Shown: positions 30,544 through 42,545 of the stretch, one piece after another
Layout: each line of letters starts with the position of its first letter
Numbering within the stretch: position 1 is the first letter of the stretch
Translations under genes and position numbers: made by a program
Notes under the pieces: generated by a model
Told to the model about the DNA's origin: nothing
What the model saw: only the letters and a program-made list of their open reading frames with translations
Database searches by the model: none
Assembly (NCBI GenBank): GCA_030407315.1
Contig: JALQPE010002342.1
Span: 107,143 to 171,142 of the forward strand
DNA from: Asparagopsis taxiformis
Lineage: Eukaryota; Rhodophyta; Florideophyceae; Bonnemaisoniales; Bonnemaisoniaceae
Reading direction: 5' to 3'
DNA length: 64,000 nucleotides

Positions 30544-32429
30544 TTCACTGCAACAAACTCGTTTGGGCTATAGCTGTAGTCGCATAAAATGCTTTCCGAT
30601 GGGCTCAATTCATCATCGGCCACAGCGCTAAGTTCTGCATCATCCTGGGCTGAGATCGATCTGTGCCTTCCATTTAGTTCTGGACATCGCTGAATATCCC
30701 AATGGAACTTTTCTTCTCGAGTACGGTATACTTGGTCTCTCAGCGCTAACAAAGATTTAATCTTTGAATAGTTGGACAAAACTGATTCAACAGACTGTAT
30801 ACGCTTGGTGACATCTTGAATGTTTGGTGGACATACAATTTTCGTATCGGGGGTTTCACTTAGATCTGGGCAGCTTTTGAGAAATCCTTTTCCTGGAGAT
30901 TTTCCCGGGAATGGTTTCCATTCTTCAGAACAGTCTATTTTGACGGCTAGATGAGTCCGGAAAGGGCTGTGAGCGTTGGCGGCTTGAATGGCTCTGGTGA
31001 ACCGAAAATATCTGAACTGCGAAAACGGAGCTGTTCTATTATATACGCATCCACTTTTGGTGAGAAGTCCAGAGAAGTTCGCTATGTTTCGCATTATGGA
31101 AACATTAGGAGTTGGCGTGTATGATTCACGAAGCTCTTTTGCCAAGTCCTCGATCGTGACAGCATCGCGAATTCGTAAGTGAGTTGCTGTTCTCGAAAAC
31201 AACTCATCGATATCCTCATGGGTGTGGCCAATTGGTAGGAATGCAACGGTTGCCTCCAGGAACACACCCATTGAAACAAGGAATTCAACTTAGGATAGGG
31301 TGAATCTATTTTTGTTCTCCCGAGTGCAGTTATCCATCTGCAAGAATAGGGTGTCAGGAAGACTCCCGGTTTGGGATTTGACAGTGAGAGCACGATGTAG
31401 AGCTTCCACTACGTGATTCGAACCAGTCTCAAACTCCTCGGTCATTAAAAAAATGTGAGATCGGTTAATAGCTCCATGATCGATCAATCCAATTAGCTTA
31501 ATCTTCATAGAATGACCCCTTTCTGCCTTCGTTCTGATGACAAAATGGGGCAAACCGAAGGCAGATTGGTCTGCTCCATCAATTATCATGGAGCAAACTA
31601 GAGAAGGATTGTGAGCAGCCCTCAATCTGTTGCTGTAGTACTCTTGTCTCTCTCTAGCAATGAACTTATGGTGCTCTTTGTACTTCAGAAGTATTGGTGC
31701 TGACTTGGACTCGCTCATGCCTGCTTTCTCCAGTTTCGAACGGAGGAGTTCACATTCCTCACACTTCGTAAATCTCCGCACCTTCCTGACCATGATATGG
31801 GGATAGTTTTCACGCCAAACGCGAAGAAAGTACGCATAAGATGGTGGAGCAACCGGTGAACCGCTGCTATCAACTTCTGCAAAGTGCTCCCTGAATGATA
31901 TATAGGCGTCAAGCTTACGAAAAAAAGGAAGATGGACTTCGCTGCAGTCTGGCATCCTTTCAGCATTGTACTGAGCAGTGTGACTGAGAAAGCATAATAT
32001 TGTGTCACAGTGATTGCGCCCTCTTCGCAACCTGGGAGGATTCTTAATAGCAGATGACGCCGACGCAGACGGAAGCCGCTTCACTGACCCTTGCAGCTGC
32101 CTACAAAATCCAAATGCTTTTACCAGGAACTCTGTGCATACTCGATCAGAGTTGAACCAGAAAAAGTTGCCTCGCAGCATTTCTGTTAGACTTTGTTTCC
32201 TTTCTTCACGAGACATTGATAAGATGCGCTGCTTCTGAGCATGTAGATATCTTTGATCGGCTTCCAGAATGCATCGACGTTTGCAACATTTTAGGTGACT
32301 CATGTCTCTGACAGTTGCCATCTCTTGGCGACGTTTGTAGAGCATACTGGGAGCCGTATGTTCTCTCCTGGTTCTTGAGGTAAATTTGTACTGCCGTTTC
32401 GGGACTTCCTCGTCCATAAGGTGCTCCAT
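30544..32429 (-). pseudogene. TE1 transposase-like (DUF7869-type) gene, main piece
   Basis: First ATG at 32429; the frame is open further upstream to 32588 without ATG. N-terminal Cys-rich zinc-type site (KCCKRRC), a middle domain ('LPFFRK...YAYFLRVW...RKVRRFTKCEECELLRSKL'), then an RNase-H-like core with candidate catalytic acids in IIDGADQSAFGLPHF, FLQMDNCTRENKNRF and FLPIGHTHEDIDELF. This pattern matches the DUF7869-type proteins of plants, algae and oomycetes, which I take to be DDE-type transposase relatives. An in-frame TAA at 31290-31292 breaks the gene just after the second motif, and copia B removes the C-terminus. Divergent from the methyltransferase gene. TE2 carries a clear homologue at 57933-60289. 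Confidence 0.78.
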
Positions 32430-34173
32430 TCGTGATTTATAGTGGTTAATAGACTCTGAACAGCTCTTGTTGACAGTTGCATTTGAGTTAGTGCCTGGAA
32501 GATGATCGGAATTTATCTTCCGGCCATGATTGAAGCAGTCCGGATTTCTGTTAGGGAGTATCCTGTAGAAGGACGAAGTGCAATACAAGAATGTTCTCCA
32601 TTCCTATGATACACTAGAGGTACAATAAATGAACAGCTCTACTGGATACACTACAGGCATGTCCAGATGCGGCACTAGGTATACCAAATTCATCTTCAAT
32701 CTAACAAGTTGTCACGGAGCAACGAGGGTTCGAGAGTATTTCATCACACTCAGCTTTCATAGTCTTTTCTCATTTCATCTGACTAGTGATCACTAGTCAG
32801 ATGAAATGAGAAAAGACTATGTCTATCGATAGACAAACATGAATAAGCGTATTCCAAATTTCAGCTCAATTGAGTGTGAAAGATGATTTTGCGCAGCCAT
32901 ACCTACTTTCGAAACGTATTGATCGCTAGTTTTACAGTTTAGCATGCCGCATGGAACATCAAAAAGACGTTCTAGTATTCAGGAAGCTCAAATCTCGGCT
33001 ATGCACCGACAGGCTCGGTCGAGCCTTGATGGATTATTATTCATGCCCATATTCATGCCCATCGCTGTACTCATGACACGTATAGACTTGGAATCATACC
33101 TATCCGCCTTATATTAAAAAATCCTGGTAAGGGGAAATTTCAAAACTTGTTCGACAGTATCATGCCACGTTGTTCATCTGCGTATGATAAGGAACTCATT
33201 CGAAGATTCAATAGTCGCCATCATAATGACACCATACGTCATATGCTCAGACATCATTCCTGGAAGTATCCCTCGGGACTAATCTAAATCTAACATGTTT
33301 TATCCAGGTGATTTCAGCAAGTGGGGTGTATTAATACTGCACTTTCACAGATGTGCACATCTATATCATCGCGTGCCGTACATTCTCAATTCTGTCTGGA
33401 CAGAACCGTCACCAGTGTACGCTGGTACTCCCGTGTACGTTCAGCAAAACTGTCAGACAAACTGGCAATATCAATAATGGGTCATATGTGAGCTCTATTT
33501 CGCATCCATGAACCTTTTTCAATGATGATATGATGACTGATCAAATGCTCTTTCGCGGTATGTTCAGACGAGAATTGTTTCATTGCATTGGAACAACAAC
33601 CCATTATGCTTCTTTCTATGAGCTATTGGTGCAATATGAGTATTGGCACATAGCTCTATAGAGATCTCCTTCAGTATTGAGTATCATTTGTCATGTGAGA
33701 AAGTTTGCAGTGCAGCTCACCTCGTCCTCTACCACATTCCATTCAGTGAATTTTCAAGGGCAAACAAATTCTAGAGACATACTTGAAATCATCGATGGCG
33801 TATATGTCGGTTCGGAAAGCCGTGATATGTGACATTCATTGTACGTTATGATAATTTCACCTGTGCTGTTCAACGCATTCTGAGTGAACAGCCGCTTGCT
33901 GAATAGGAAAAATGACTAGGCTGAACCAAAAACTTTTGAAGGTTAAATTACATCACGGTTTCCGAGTTGACCTTTTTTGTGCGAGACTTGAGCGTTTTAG
34001 AAGATCTCTTCCACGAACGGTCATATATTATTGCTTGCACCCCAACAAAAGCTTGAGCTGATTTGTTTGCACTTGGTCTTCAACTGGAATACCAATACAT
34101 TACTGAGCTTACTAAATCCGCTTTCCCGCATTTTGGCAGAACTACCGCTCTGCAGAACACCTCGAAACAAGCT
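32430..34173. promoter_or_regulatory. TE1 divergent intergenic region
   Basis: About 1.7 kb between the two divergent start codons, so it should contain both promoters. The 64-bp palindrome at 32758-32821 is its most striking feature. Short frames here show no domain. Confidence 0.45.
32758..32821. repeat. 64-bp perfect palindrome in TE1
   Basis: Left arm CATAGTCTTTTCTCATTTCA... and its exact complement, centred on CTAGTGATCACTAG near 32789/32790, with no spacer and no mismatch. It ends abruptly on both sides. Located upstream of the transposase-like gene. Confidence 0.9.
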
Positions 34174-36722
34174 ATGAGTCGGAAAACAAGATCAGTGACA
34201 AAGAAAAGGAAGCAGAATCTTCATGCGGAGGATTTATCAATTGATCCATCGGGTATGGAGGTCGTAAAAGAGGCCTTCAGAGAACTGGTCAAGGATGCAT
34301 CAGTAACTACAGTAGACCCAAAATCTTGCATCCCATTTACAAGAGTTCGCAAATTGTCAGCGTTTGGTATCAAACGTCTGAAGGAATCATTCCATGGTAA
34401 TATTGAGGGGAATGGTGGTGTTACATCTGGTGGGGTGATTCCAACTGTCGTCATGCTGGACGGTGCATACAACTCCTATCCTCTTGAGTACTGTAAAGTT
34501 GTGATGAAAGGAAGAGGATTATCTAATGAAGAATCTGAAAACGAAGCTTCCAAGATCGTTGGTAGCCAACCAGTTTGGTATGGAGTTGTGGATGGTGCTC
34601 ACAGATTAAGGGCAATTGAAGAGTTGATCAGAGAAGAGCCTCGGCGATGGTCCGGTTTCTCTTGGACTGTGATGGTCATAAAGTCAACGGATCTCGGTGA
34701 GCTGCGATCATTTGCGCGCAATGTTAATGAAAAGCAAAAGAAGAGTATGTGGTCGTACAAACTGCTTACGACACTTTACGTTATTTGAAAGACGAAATCA
34801 ACAAGTACATTGCAGAACATGGTTCTTCTCCAAGTGCAGTGCAAATTGCTAAGAAGGTAATGGTTGGGCAGAATTGGGCGGTGTCAACAATGACACAGCT
34901 TGCCCGCACAGCCTCGCGGCTTTCAGAGGAGGTCATTGAAGAACTGGGAGAAATTTTGAACTCGGAGCACCCAGCTCTGGCTCAAACCCTTCAAAACCAA
35001 TTACCACCACACAGGCGATGTCGCGGCACTCCTGATTGTCGTATATATAAGGACATCATTAGTTCTTCATCTCTGAAGCAGGCCACTAACTTCATGAACT
35101 GCAAAGATATCACCGACTCCATCAACACCCTGAAGCGAGTGAAGTATTATGCTTCTCAGAATAACTACAAGCCGGTCTCCTTTGCAATCGTCGAGAAGCA
35201 ATATGCAGCAGCAGTTGCAGCGCGTCTAGAGGCCATTAAATTTGAGCGGTACTTACAAACAGATCTGTGGCCAGAGGAAATGAAAGCAGCGAAGGGAAAT
35301 TTGCTTCACACAACATTGTTCGATGCCGCGATTGACTCAAATAGAGGAAACGAGCAAGACATACTACCTTCACTGCTTGAACTTCATCGTTCCAAGTTCC
35401 CTGATGACTCTTTTCTATTGCATGCGAAGTTCAAAGCTTCATTTGATTCAGAGGAAGCTCCCTCAGCGTTGCAGTCAGGATCTTTGTGCAGACAATAAGC
35501 TGACACAGTTCTTAACATTCTAGATGCTGCAAATAGTGATGAACCTCCAGAAGTTGTACCGTTTGAGTCATCTGGTACTGAGAACATCCATGCTACCGAT
35601 CACCAAGAACGAGAGACTTCAGGGGATTCACCTGAGAAAAGTGAACATTGTACTCGTCTGTTGTCTACTGTAAATCCATCGGGAGAAGGCAATATGGAAG
35701 GAGAAGAGTCCTTGGTTCGTGCTGGCATAAGGCATTACCAGATGACTTGGCAGCAGTATGAGCTGTCTGTTCGGAACACTAGTAATGGAGAATGCAACAA
35801 GTTTGATTTCATTCTAACTGATCCTCCCTATTCTTTGAGTTCATGCAATGAATCCTCTACTGGGAGAGGCTACAATGACTATATCGATGAAGAGGAAATA
35901 GAATCTTTTAGTCAATTCTGTCGTCGTACACTGAAGCCAGGTTGTTATTTCATCATATTTTCTTCCTTTCAACTTCTGCCTTCTTGGTGGAGTGCCCTTC
36001 GCAAGGCCGGAATGGTGGTAACAAGTTATCCATTATTACTTGTGAAGGATTCAGCGACGTTGACAAGGAACAAGAGTAGCTTCGCTCCTCAGAACTGTGT
36101 AGAGCCTGCAGTGATGGGATATCTACCAGGTGGGAAATCAAATCAATTCAAACTCGATCTGTTCAGTTCATACTCAGTACTTAAGTGTAATCATTCTCGC
36201 AAATTCTGTGTATTGGACAATGTCAAGGTTCCGAAAAAACTCTGCGTAGGGAAGTCACCGGTACGTATTGAAGAAAAGAGTACCGTCGCTCTGACGGAAA
36301 TACTAGCCACGTTCTGCCCTCCCAGAGGATTGGTCTTCGACGGCTACGCGGGTACCATGACGACGGCGATCTCATGCGCTTTTAACTCAAGAAAATGCAT
36401 AGTTGTGGAGAAAGACCCTCATTGCTACAACCTCTCACTACAAAGACTGAAAAGGATTTGCGCGCACATTCTGAACGATAAAATACCCAGAAACCCCGCT
36501 ACCCATGGTAACGTGAGGCAGACATCTGAAACGATATCTTCTATACTTGAACATATCACAGCAGAATTGTCAACCAAGAGGAAGCGTTACCGACAGGATG
36601 ATGGAGATCAGACACAGAGCAGAACCGAAAGTACCGAAGATGACCCGAGTGATGGTGAAAATAGTCAATGTGATGGAGAAGATATTGAAGCATCCAAAGG
36701 TTCTGAGAGTGATGAAGTATAG
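34174..36722 (+). pseudogene. TE1 ParB-like domain fused to beta-class DNA methyltransferase (frameshifted)
   Basis: From the ATG at 34174. A basic N-terminus, then a ParB/Srx-like domain ending in WYGVVDGAHRLRAIEEL (about 34578-34628, comparable to the ParB GERRxRA box). A one-base frameshift in the A-rich run near 34730-34745 moves the frame, after which 'YDTLRYLKDEIN' matches the TE2 protein. An in-frame TAA at 35496-35498 follows; the same frame stays open beyond it to 36722. The methyltransferase has TDPPYSL near 35817-35834 and FDGYAGT near 36336-36356. DPPY before the SAM-binding FxGxG-type motif is the beta-class order, and DPPY usually means N6-adenine rather than N4-cytosine. The C-terminus is acidic. 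Family origin looks bacterial or phage; the context is a eukaryotic transposon. Confidence 0.85.
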
Positions 36723-37577
36723 GATAGTATCGAAGCTGAAACAAAGGTTCTGCTATCTCCTAGCACACTCAACTTCAGCCTCGACTCATTAGAATTAAAC
36801 AGCGATATTTCGTTGGTGTTTTGGCAGACTAGTCGACATTTAGATTGATAGAGAAGCGCTTAGAATCTATTTCAATGTCCAAATCCGACAGAATGATAGA
36901 TATGGTCATGGAAATACTGCTGAATAGGCCTCTGAATGCATTAAATGCAGATAGGTGTCTCCAGGACATGTCATTGAATCCTCCGCCCATCTGTGAAATG
37001 TCGTAGTTATCTGCAATGACATCTGCTCTTTCGACAAACTTGGAAAGCGTTATGGGACAAATCAGGTTTGTAGTTTTCCTTTCATAATGAAAGTTGACTC
37101 CAATATGTGTTCGCAGCAATGAAGCATTGCTGAATCTTCGAGGTCTCTAGCCTGACTGAACCCACGGAGGTCATCTTCGCCGTTTTGATAATCGATACAA
37201 CTTTGAAATTTCTTCAACGATCGTATCTGATATCAACAGTTCTTGAAGTGCCTCTACTCTTTCTACCAGCTGTTCTCTCCTGGATGACCGGCATACTGCA
37301 AATGATAGCAGCTGAGGAACGAGGCATTTCGTGCGTGTAGAACTTTTCACCAGTAGCCTTCAGCCTCATTCTTCTTCTTTCCAATCATTTTCTTCGTTAA
37401 ACTGAGCAGCATATACAGAATTGACGTTAGCGCTTCATTTCCTCATAGCCATATTTTCCACTTAGGGTTCTCTACTCGTTCCCGATTTCATAGCTAGTCG
37501 ACACTCTTCATTTCATAGTCTATTTTATTATGTACAGTCCACAACGAAGTACTCTAGGAAATGGTACTATATCACTG
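36723..37577. other. TE1 segment between methyltransferase gene and right TIR
   Basis: About 850 bases with no recognised gene; a 96-codon minus-strand frame at 36829-37119 has no domain. Expected to contain the methyltransferase 3' UTR. Confidence 0.4.
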
Positions 37578-39660
37578 CTGCTCTTCGTCCACCCATTTGA
37601 AAATTCCTGGTATCGGCGATTAGATGTGGCTGCAATCATTACCGCTGCACCATAGTGTATGAACCCATCAGAAAAAATTTCTATTGCCACGTGGTTTGAA
37701 TATCATTACTTGAAGCTGCTCAAAAATCATACGCCACCATTGCCGCTGCAAACCATCAATTGGTCATAATTTACGAAGATTAGTTTATGTGAATGACCAA
37801 TAGCAGTCTGTCTTGACAGAAAAATGTTGGCTTCCAGAAATTCGTAAGGTTTGACCATTGAACTACTGCTGTATTTTGACGGCCTAGCCGTTGACGTACT
37901 AGCTCGGTTCGACTTACCTTCCTACCTTCCGCACACCGCGCCCATGTAACCCATCCAGATCGCCAGAACCCCCGCGCTTCGAATAACTGCTTCTCTCCTG
38001 TTTTCCGCCTCACTCTTCATCTAGCGCAATTTGTCTTCATACCATGAAGAAAATCACTGCGCGCCTCATCACGTATGCAATTATGCTGCAGCATTCCTAC
38101 TGCCCGGAACGCGGACAGAATCGCTGCCTGCATATCACGCCCATATATCCCGTGCGAGCAGCCCACTTCCTGGTACTTCCAACAGAAGTTCCTCTCCTAT
38201 TGTGCGCCTCACTCTTTATCTAGCGCAATGTACCTTCATTCCACAACGATCATCCGTGCGCGGTGCACCAAATCAGCATGCTGTATACAATGTGCTTGTT
38301 ACACAATATGCATTTTGTGGTACACTGCTTCGTCGTCGTTCCCATACTGACATAATCTGTTCTAGCTGCCACCACACCACGCAGCATCTCCACCTTATGG
38401 TGTCATATCATCTGATCCATCATGCACGAACGAGCTTGATACATCCATCTACACCAGTGGCTAGCTATACTGCTTCTACAACACTGCTCATGCTGCTCAA
38501 GGAGGAATTTGATAACGTTCCGAAATGAGCCCCACAATAGCACACCTACTGCCCGCTGGGCAGCATATGGGTCACTGCTTCGTTTTCGTGCCCATATTAT
38601 ACAACCAGCCTTTCCACTGCAGTTCTTGTGCGTCCTGCGCCTCTTTCGGAGCCACAAGTACAGATTTAGCTGCCACCATGCCGCGCAAATAATTTACGGA
38701 GCTCCACCATTACCGATCTCACTCCATTCGCCACATCAGTGTCCAACTATACGGCTGAACATCGCTCTTGAATCTCAACGAAGGCACTGGAAAGTGCTCT
38801 TTATCGCACAAGATGTTAGTCCCGACTCACCCACCAGCTTGGTGACCAAATATAACAGCTCCCTCACACACTATCATTGAAAATGGGCCCTTTTTAGCCT
38901 CATTATATGGAACCATCAGAGCTACGCTGCAGGTTCGCGGAGAGTTTGACGCGTCTTCACGCTTCGGACGATCCTCTAGCTTCAGCTCCAGCGCAAATTT
39001 TCTCCATCATGCCCATACTTATCCATGCCATGCTGATGTATGCAACCTTGTTGCGACATGCGCTGTTTCTGAGATGTCATACCTGTTTGTCTATATCTAC
39101 GAAGCATGCATGCTCATATGATGACGTTCATGTTCTACAGGTTTTCATGTGGTCTAATTTGTGTCTTCATCTGCATCATTTTGGGTCTGCGACGAGACCC
39201 TCACGGTACAGTGATAATCGACTATGCTGCTCATGCTTTGCCAAAGTTTCATGAGCTCAGGTTTGGTTCTATTTATAATCATGAAGTGTGAATGCTGTTG
39301 TGGTAAAGGAAACAAGTGAGAATAAATGCATTGAGATAATGACTGGTAGCAAATTGAAAGATTCAGATCGTGGCTCTAGTTAGCTATGAGATTGCGGGAG
39401 CACTAGACTACTGACTAGAGATTGGTTCCCATAGGAAGATTGTGTTATGGTGCAATAACAAGCAGCTGCGCTACTGCCTGACCTGTTCCAAATGCAGTGA
39501 ATATGAATGTACATCTACGGCTGGAAGCGGCATTCAATCACTATGGAATTATTTTTCCATGCAGCAATCTCATTTAATCTATAAAAATATTCCAATATTT
39601 CCAACTAAGAATTTCATTCTCATGTTTTAATCTTATTCTCATCTACACGAATATACTGTT
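37578..39660 (-). repeat. TE1 right terminal inverted repeat
   Basis: 2,083 bp, the inverted complement of 23027-25109. Outer end ...CGAATATACTGTT followed by CGTG, as on the left. Confidence 0.93.
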
Positions 39661-39664
39661 CGTG

Positions 39665-40310
39665 TCGCTTCCCTATTGGGTACCCACTTACGGGATGTGC
39701 CAATCAGAAGGCACCAGCCAACTGGCGTGTTTCCTATACTTAGGACCAGCTAAGGCTGACAAATAACCCCACCCGGGCCTATCGGCCCCGGCCAAGACCC
39801 CACAAGGGGCAAATTTTAACTTTGGCTGATCAGCCATACATTACAATGTAAGCCTATTGGCAATGACCTCGCGGGTAGGCGAGCGCCAGTAATTGGGTTC
39901 TGATTGGTCACTAACTGGATATTTACTCCTAACCACTAACCCTAGCTTACAGTAGACTTAGTATAAAACTGCCACTGGAATAGCCAGTAGGCACGGTTTC
40001 TAGAGTAACGTAAACTCAAGTGGAATTACGACCCACAGGAACAGTGTTCGCATACCTATTGTTCAACCCCTCTCCGGGAAAACCTTAGGGTTAGCCAACA
40101 GCTCGACGGATTACGTCATCTTGCTCCATTAATACTCACCTCGCGTGAGCGCTATAATCGCACAACCCCCTCCAGGTAACGATACCTTCTCTCTTACGAG
40201 ACTACCCGCTGGGTACCTATAAGGTTCATCTGCTCTACCACTTCCTCTACCGAGGCTCGGGACACCTGTCGGGTGGTTTGCCGCTCTAGCGGATTTTCTA
40301 CCTGCTACAT
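39665..40310 (+). repeat. Presumed 5' LTR/leader of gag element E
   Basis: Sequence running from the TE1 boundary to GCTACAT at a primer-site-like TGG. If the LTR starts at TGTCGCTTCC (39663) and ends at ACA (40309) it is about 650 bp. No 3' LTR lies in the window, so the boundaries are provisional. The left edge coincides with the TE1 target site. Confidence 0.5.
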
Positions 40311-40328
40311 TGGTCTCTCGACCTAGAA
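40311..40328 (+). promoter_or_regulatory. Probable primer-binding site of element E
   Basis: TGGTCTCTCGACCTAGAA follows a CTACAT end; the identical 18-mer occurs at the same place in element F (43287-43304). The leading TGG fits pairing with a tRNA CCA end; the tRNA is not identified. Confidence 0.65.
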
Positions 40329-40386
40329 CCTTGTACCCTCGGGTAAGTCTCTTTGAGAGAAATTTTCCTTCACAATCATCTTCACG

Positions 40387-42312
40387 ATGCCTCGTAACCC
40401 TACAGCGGGACCCTCTAGTGAGGACATAGCGCCTGCCAGCGACTTATCCGATTCGGATCTGATCGCCGAAGAAGGCGTGGTGATTAACACCCTGCAAGAC
40501 CGAGCCGACCGAATCTTCAACGAGCGGTTGGAAGAGTTCAAGGCTGAATTCAGCACCGTCGTCGAGAAGACTGTTCAAGACCGCAGGGAGGAAATCGTAG
40601 ACGCTACGGTCGAAACCGTCATGGAACTGGTCGAGCCAAAGCTGATGGCCGCCAGCCGAGAAGCCACCCAAGATCGGGACGCCGAGTTCCTAGCGGAAAC
40701 CTGGAATCAGGTCAAAGCCGAATTCGCTAAACGCGTATCCCTTTTGGAAACTCGTCTGGAGGAGCTTTCGATTCACGGCTTTAGTGCCAGTCCATTAGGA
40801 CAACAGGAGTTTCCTGCTCGCCGCAGCCGATCGGCTGACTTCCCTGACCCTACATCCGGTAGGGAGGAAGAAGAAGATCCCCGATTGGATCAAGTCGCAG
40901 AAGCAACCCGACACCTGTTGGACCGTGTCGACGCCCTCGCCGAATCACTATCCCGAACAGGGAATATCTCTCGCACGAGACAGCACACTCGTGCCACCGC
41001 ATCTACACCGGAAAATCCCTCGTGGGATGATGAAGAAGGACCTCTTGAGGAAGGCTTAGTGCCTTTGAAGGCCCGCGAACCCGCATTCGACCTAGTGGTC
41101 TCCTATCGGTACTACCGACTCAAGAACAAGTCCCTAACGACCGACACCCCAATGGGGAAACCAAGAAGCTTGTATAAGCTAACGGAGAAGATCCGTAATT
41201 TCAACGCGTCATTCACGCCGTTCGATGGTACGGAACCCATCGATATCCTCCGGTTCCTCGCGGAATTTCAAGATGCATGTGATTCATGCGGAGTCTCGGA
41301 GGTAGAAGCTACCAAGTTACTCAAGTATTTCCTGGAAGGAGAACCTCAACGGTTTATCGCCGCTGAGGCGCGAAAGCGCAAGCTTCTCAACCACCTGCAC
41401 CAGCAGATCACTTGGCCTCAAGCCGTTAACGCCCTTCTGGCTCGCTACGTGACGGACAATGTCCTAACAGACGCTTATGACGCGGTAACGCGTATACGGC
41501 AAGGGCCGGATGAAGATGAAGCTGCATACGCAGACAGACTGCAGGACGCTGCTCTCCTGTGTGCGAATGTCTTCTCGGAAAGAGACTTGGTCAACTACTA
41601 CCTCAAGGGCCTACGCCCAGAGGTTAAACACACCGTCAAGGTGACTATAGGCCGCAGTGGCGGAGAAGATTTTCTGGCTGTCCGTAACCTTGCTAAAAGA
41701 CTCGGGGACTCTTTACGAGCATCGCTGCCCGCGAAACCTAAGGCCTACCCTACTCGGGAAATCGCGGATCGTAAACGCAAAGCGTTGCTCGCTACCGTAC
41801 CCGGAGAACCGGCTGTGATACCGCGGACCCCGCCGCCGACCTTACCTTCCCCTACCGGGAACCCAATGGGCGCGCCAATGCAGGCCCCTACCCTAACGGG
41901 AGAACATCTTAAACTCGCTGAGAGTATGATCCCCGAAGGGGCTGTTACTTGGAGATGCTCTGGCTGTCGCCAACCGGGGCATGTGTTGTACACTTGCCCT
42001 TACCTACCACCCTCAGTGGGAACTTACTTCGCCTTTGCGAACTACGCTTACCAGCAGGAACCGGAACAGGTTATGCGCCGCCAACAGCGCCAGTCCGACC
42101 GATTCAACCGGAAAAGGGATTACCCTAAAGCCGTGCTCCAACGGTCAAACCCTCCAACACGCATGGTTGCGTTCGCCGATGACGAAACTCATCCCAAATC
42201 GGGCCCTCTGAGGCGAGACGTTTTAGAACGTAACGGATCTTCCATAACAGCTCAAGACGTTGCCGACGCCTTGGAAACCTCCGACGACTCCGACACGTCC
42301 TCGGAAAACTAA
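40387..42312 (+). CDS. Gag protein of LTR element E
   Basis: 641 codons from an ATG. Residues about 30-150 are acidic and coiled-coil-like; about 240-450 form a capsid-type retrotransposon gag domain (RYYRLKNKS ... FTPFDGTEPIDILRFLAEF ... YLKGLRPEVKHTV); a CCHC knuckle CSGCRQPGHVLYTC lies near residue 525. A retrotransposon Gag of Ty3/gypsy-like or related type is my reading; no pol is available to settle it. The C-terminus ends TAATG, overlapping the next frame by one base. Homologous to the split gag of element F. Confidence 0.85.
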   Translation: MPRNPTAGPSSEDIAPASDLSDSDLIAEEGVVINTLQDRADRIFNERLEEFKAEFSTVVEKTVQDRREEIVDATVETVMELVEPKLMAASREATQDRDAEFLAETWNQVKAEFAKRVSLLETRLEELSIHGFSASPLGQQEFPARRSRSADFPDPTSGREEEEDPRLDQVAEATRHLLDRVDALAESLSRTGNISRTRQHTRATASTPENPSWDDEEGPLEEGLVPLKAREPAFDLVVSYRYYRLKNKSLTTDTPMGKPRSLYKLTEKIRNFNASFTPFDGTEPIDILRFLAEFQDACDSCGVSEVEATKLLKYFLEGEPQRFIAAEARKRKLLNHLHQQITWPQAVNALLARYVTDNVLTDAYDAVTRIRQGPDEDEAAYADRLQDAALLCANVFSERDLVNYYLKGLRPEVKHTVKVTIGRSGGEDFLAVRNLAKRLGDSLRASLPAKPKAYPTREIADRKRKALLATVPGEPAVIPRTPPPTLPSPTGNPMGAPMQAPTLTGEHLKLAESMIPEGAVTWRCSGCRQPGHVLYTCPYLPPSVGTYFAFANYAYQQEPEQVMRRQQRQSDRFNRKRDYPKAVLQRSNPPTRMVAFADDETHPKSGPLRRDVLERNGSSITAQDVADALETSDDSDTSSEN

Positions 42313-42545
42313 TGACGGGGAGTGAGGTGTTGCACTCCCGTCAGGAGGTGGAGCGATTACGCTACTCGGTGGACATCTCACCACAACCACCTCCGCAGGA
42401 AAAGGCTGCAACTCCCTCTAGGGACCAAAGTCTTTCCCAGACACCAACCCCTTCGGGTTCCCCCACAGGTGTGGTGCAATTTAAGTTGGTGGATGGAATC
42501 GATGCGAGCGCGCGCGTTTACGTTAGTCCGCAAGCATCCGTTTGA
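42312..42545 (+). pseudogene. Start of element E second frame (probable protease/pol), truncated
   Basis: 77 codons starting at the ATG of the TAATG overlap with the gag stop. Ser/Pro/Gln-rich, then VVQFKLVDGIDASARVYV, which could be the start of a retropepsin domain. It stops where the CpG-rich sequence of element F begins, so element E is probably interrupted or truncated here. Confidence 0.45.

Larger units (their letters stand above)
23027..39660. mobile_element. TE1: long-TIR element with transposase-like and ParB-methyltransferase genes
   Basis: Bases 23027-25109 are the inverted complement of 37578-39660 (2,083 bp each). The ends are AACAGTATATTCG...CGAATATACTGTT. CGTG sits on both outer sides (23023-23026 and 39661-39664), giving a 4-bp target duplication, or equally GAAC...GTTC ends with a 2-bp GT duplication. 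Inside lie a minus-strand transposase-like gene, a 64-bp perfect palindrome and a plus-strand ParB-methyltransferase gene, read divergently. Copia B is inserted in the transposase gene; without it TE1 is about 11.7 kb. TE2 has the same plan in the opposite orientation but diverged proteins and unrelated TIR sequence. I know no named superfamily with this gene pair. Confidence 0.88.
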
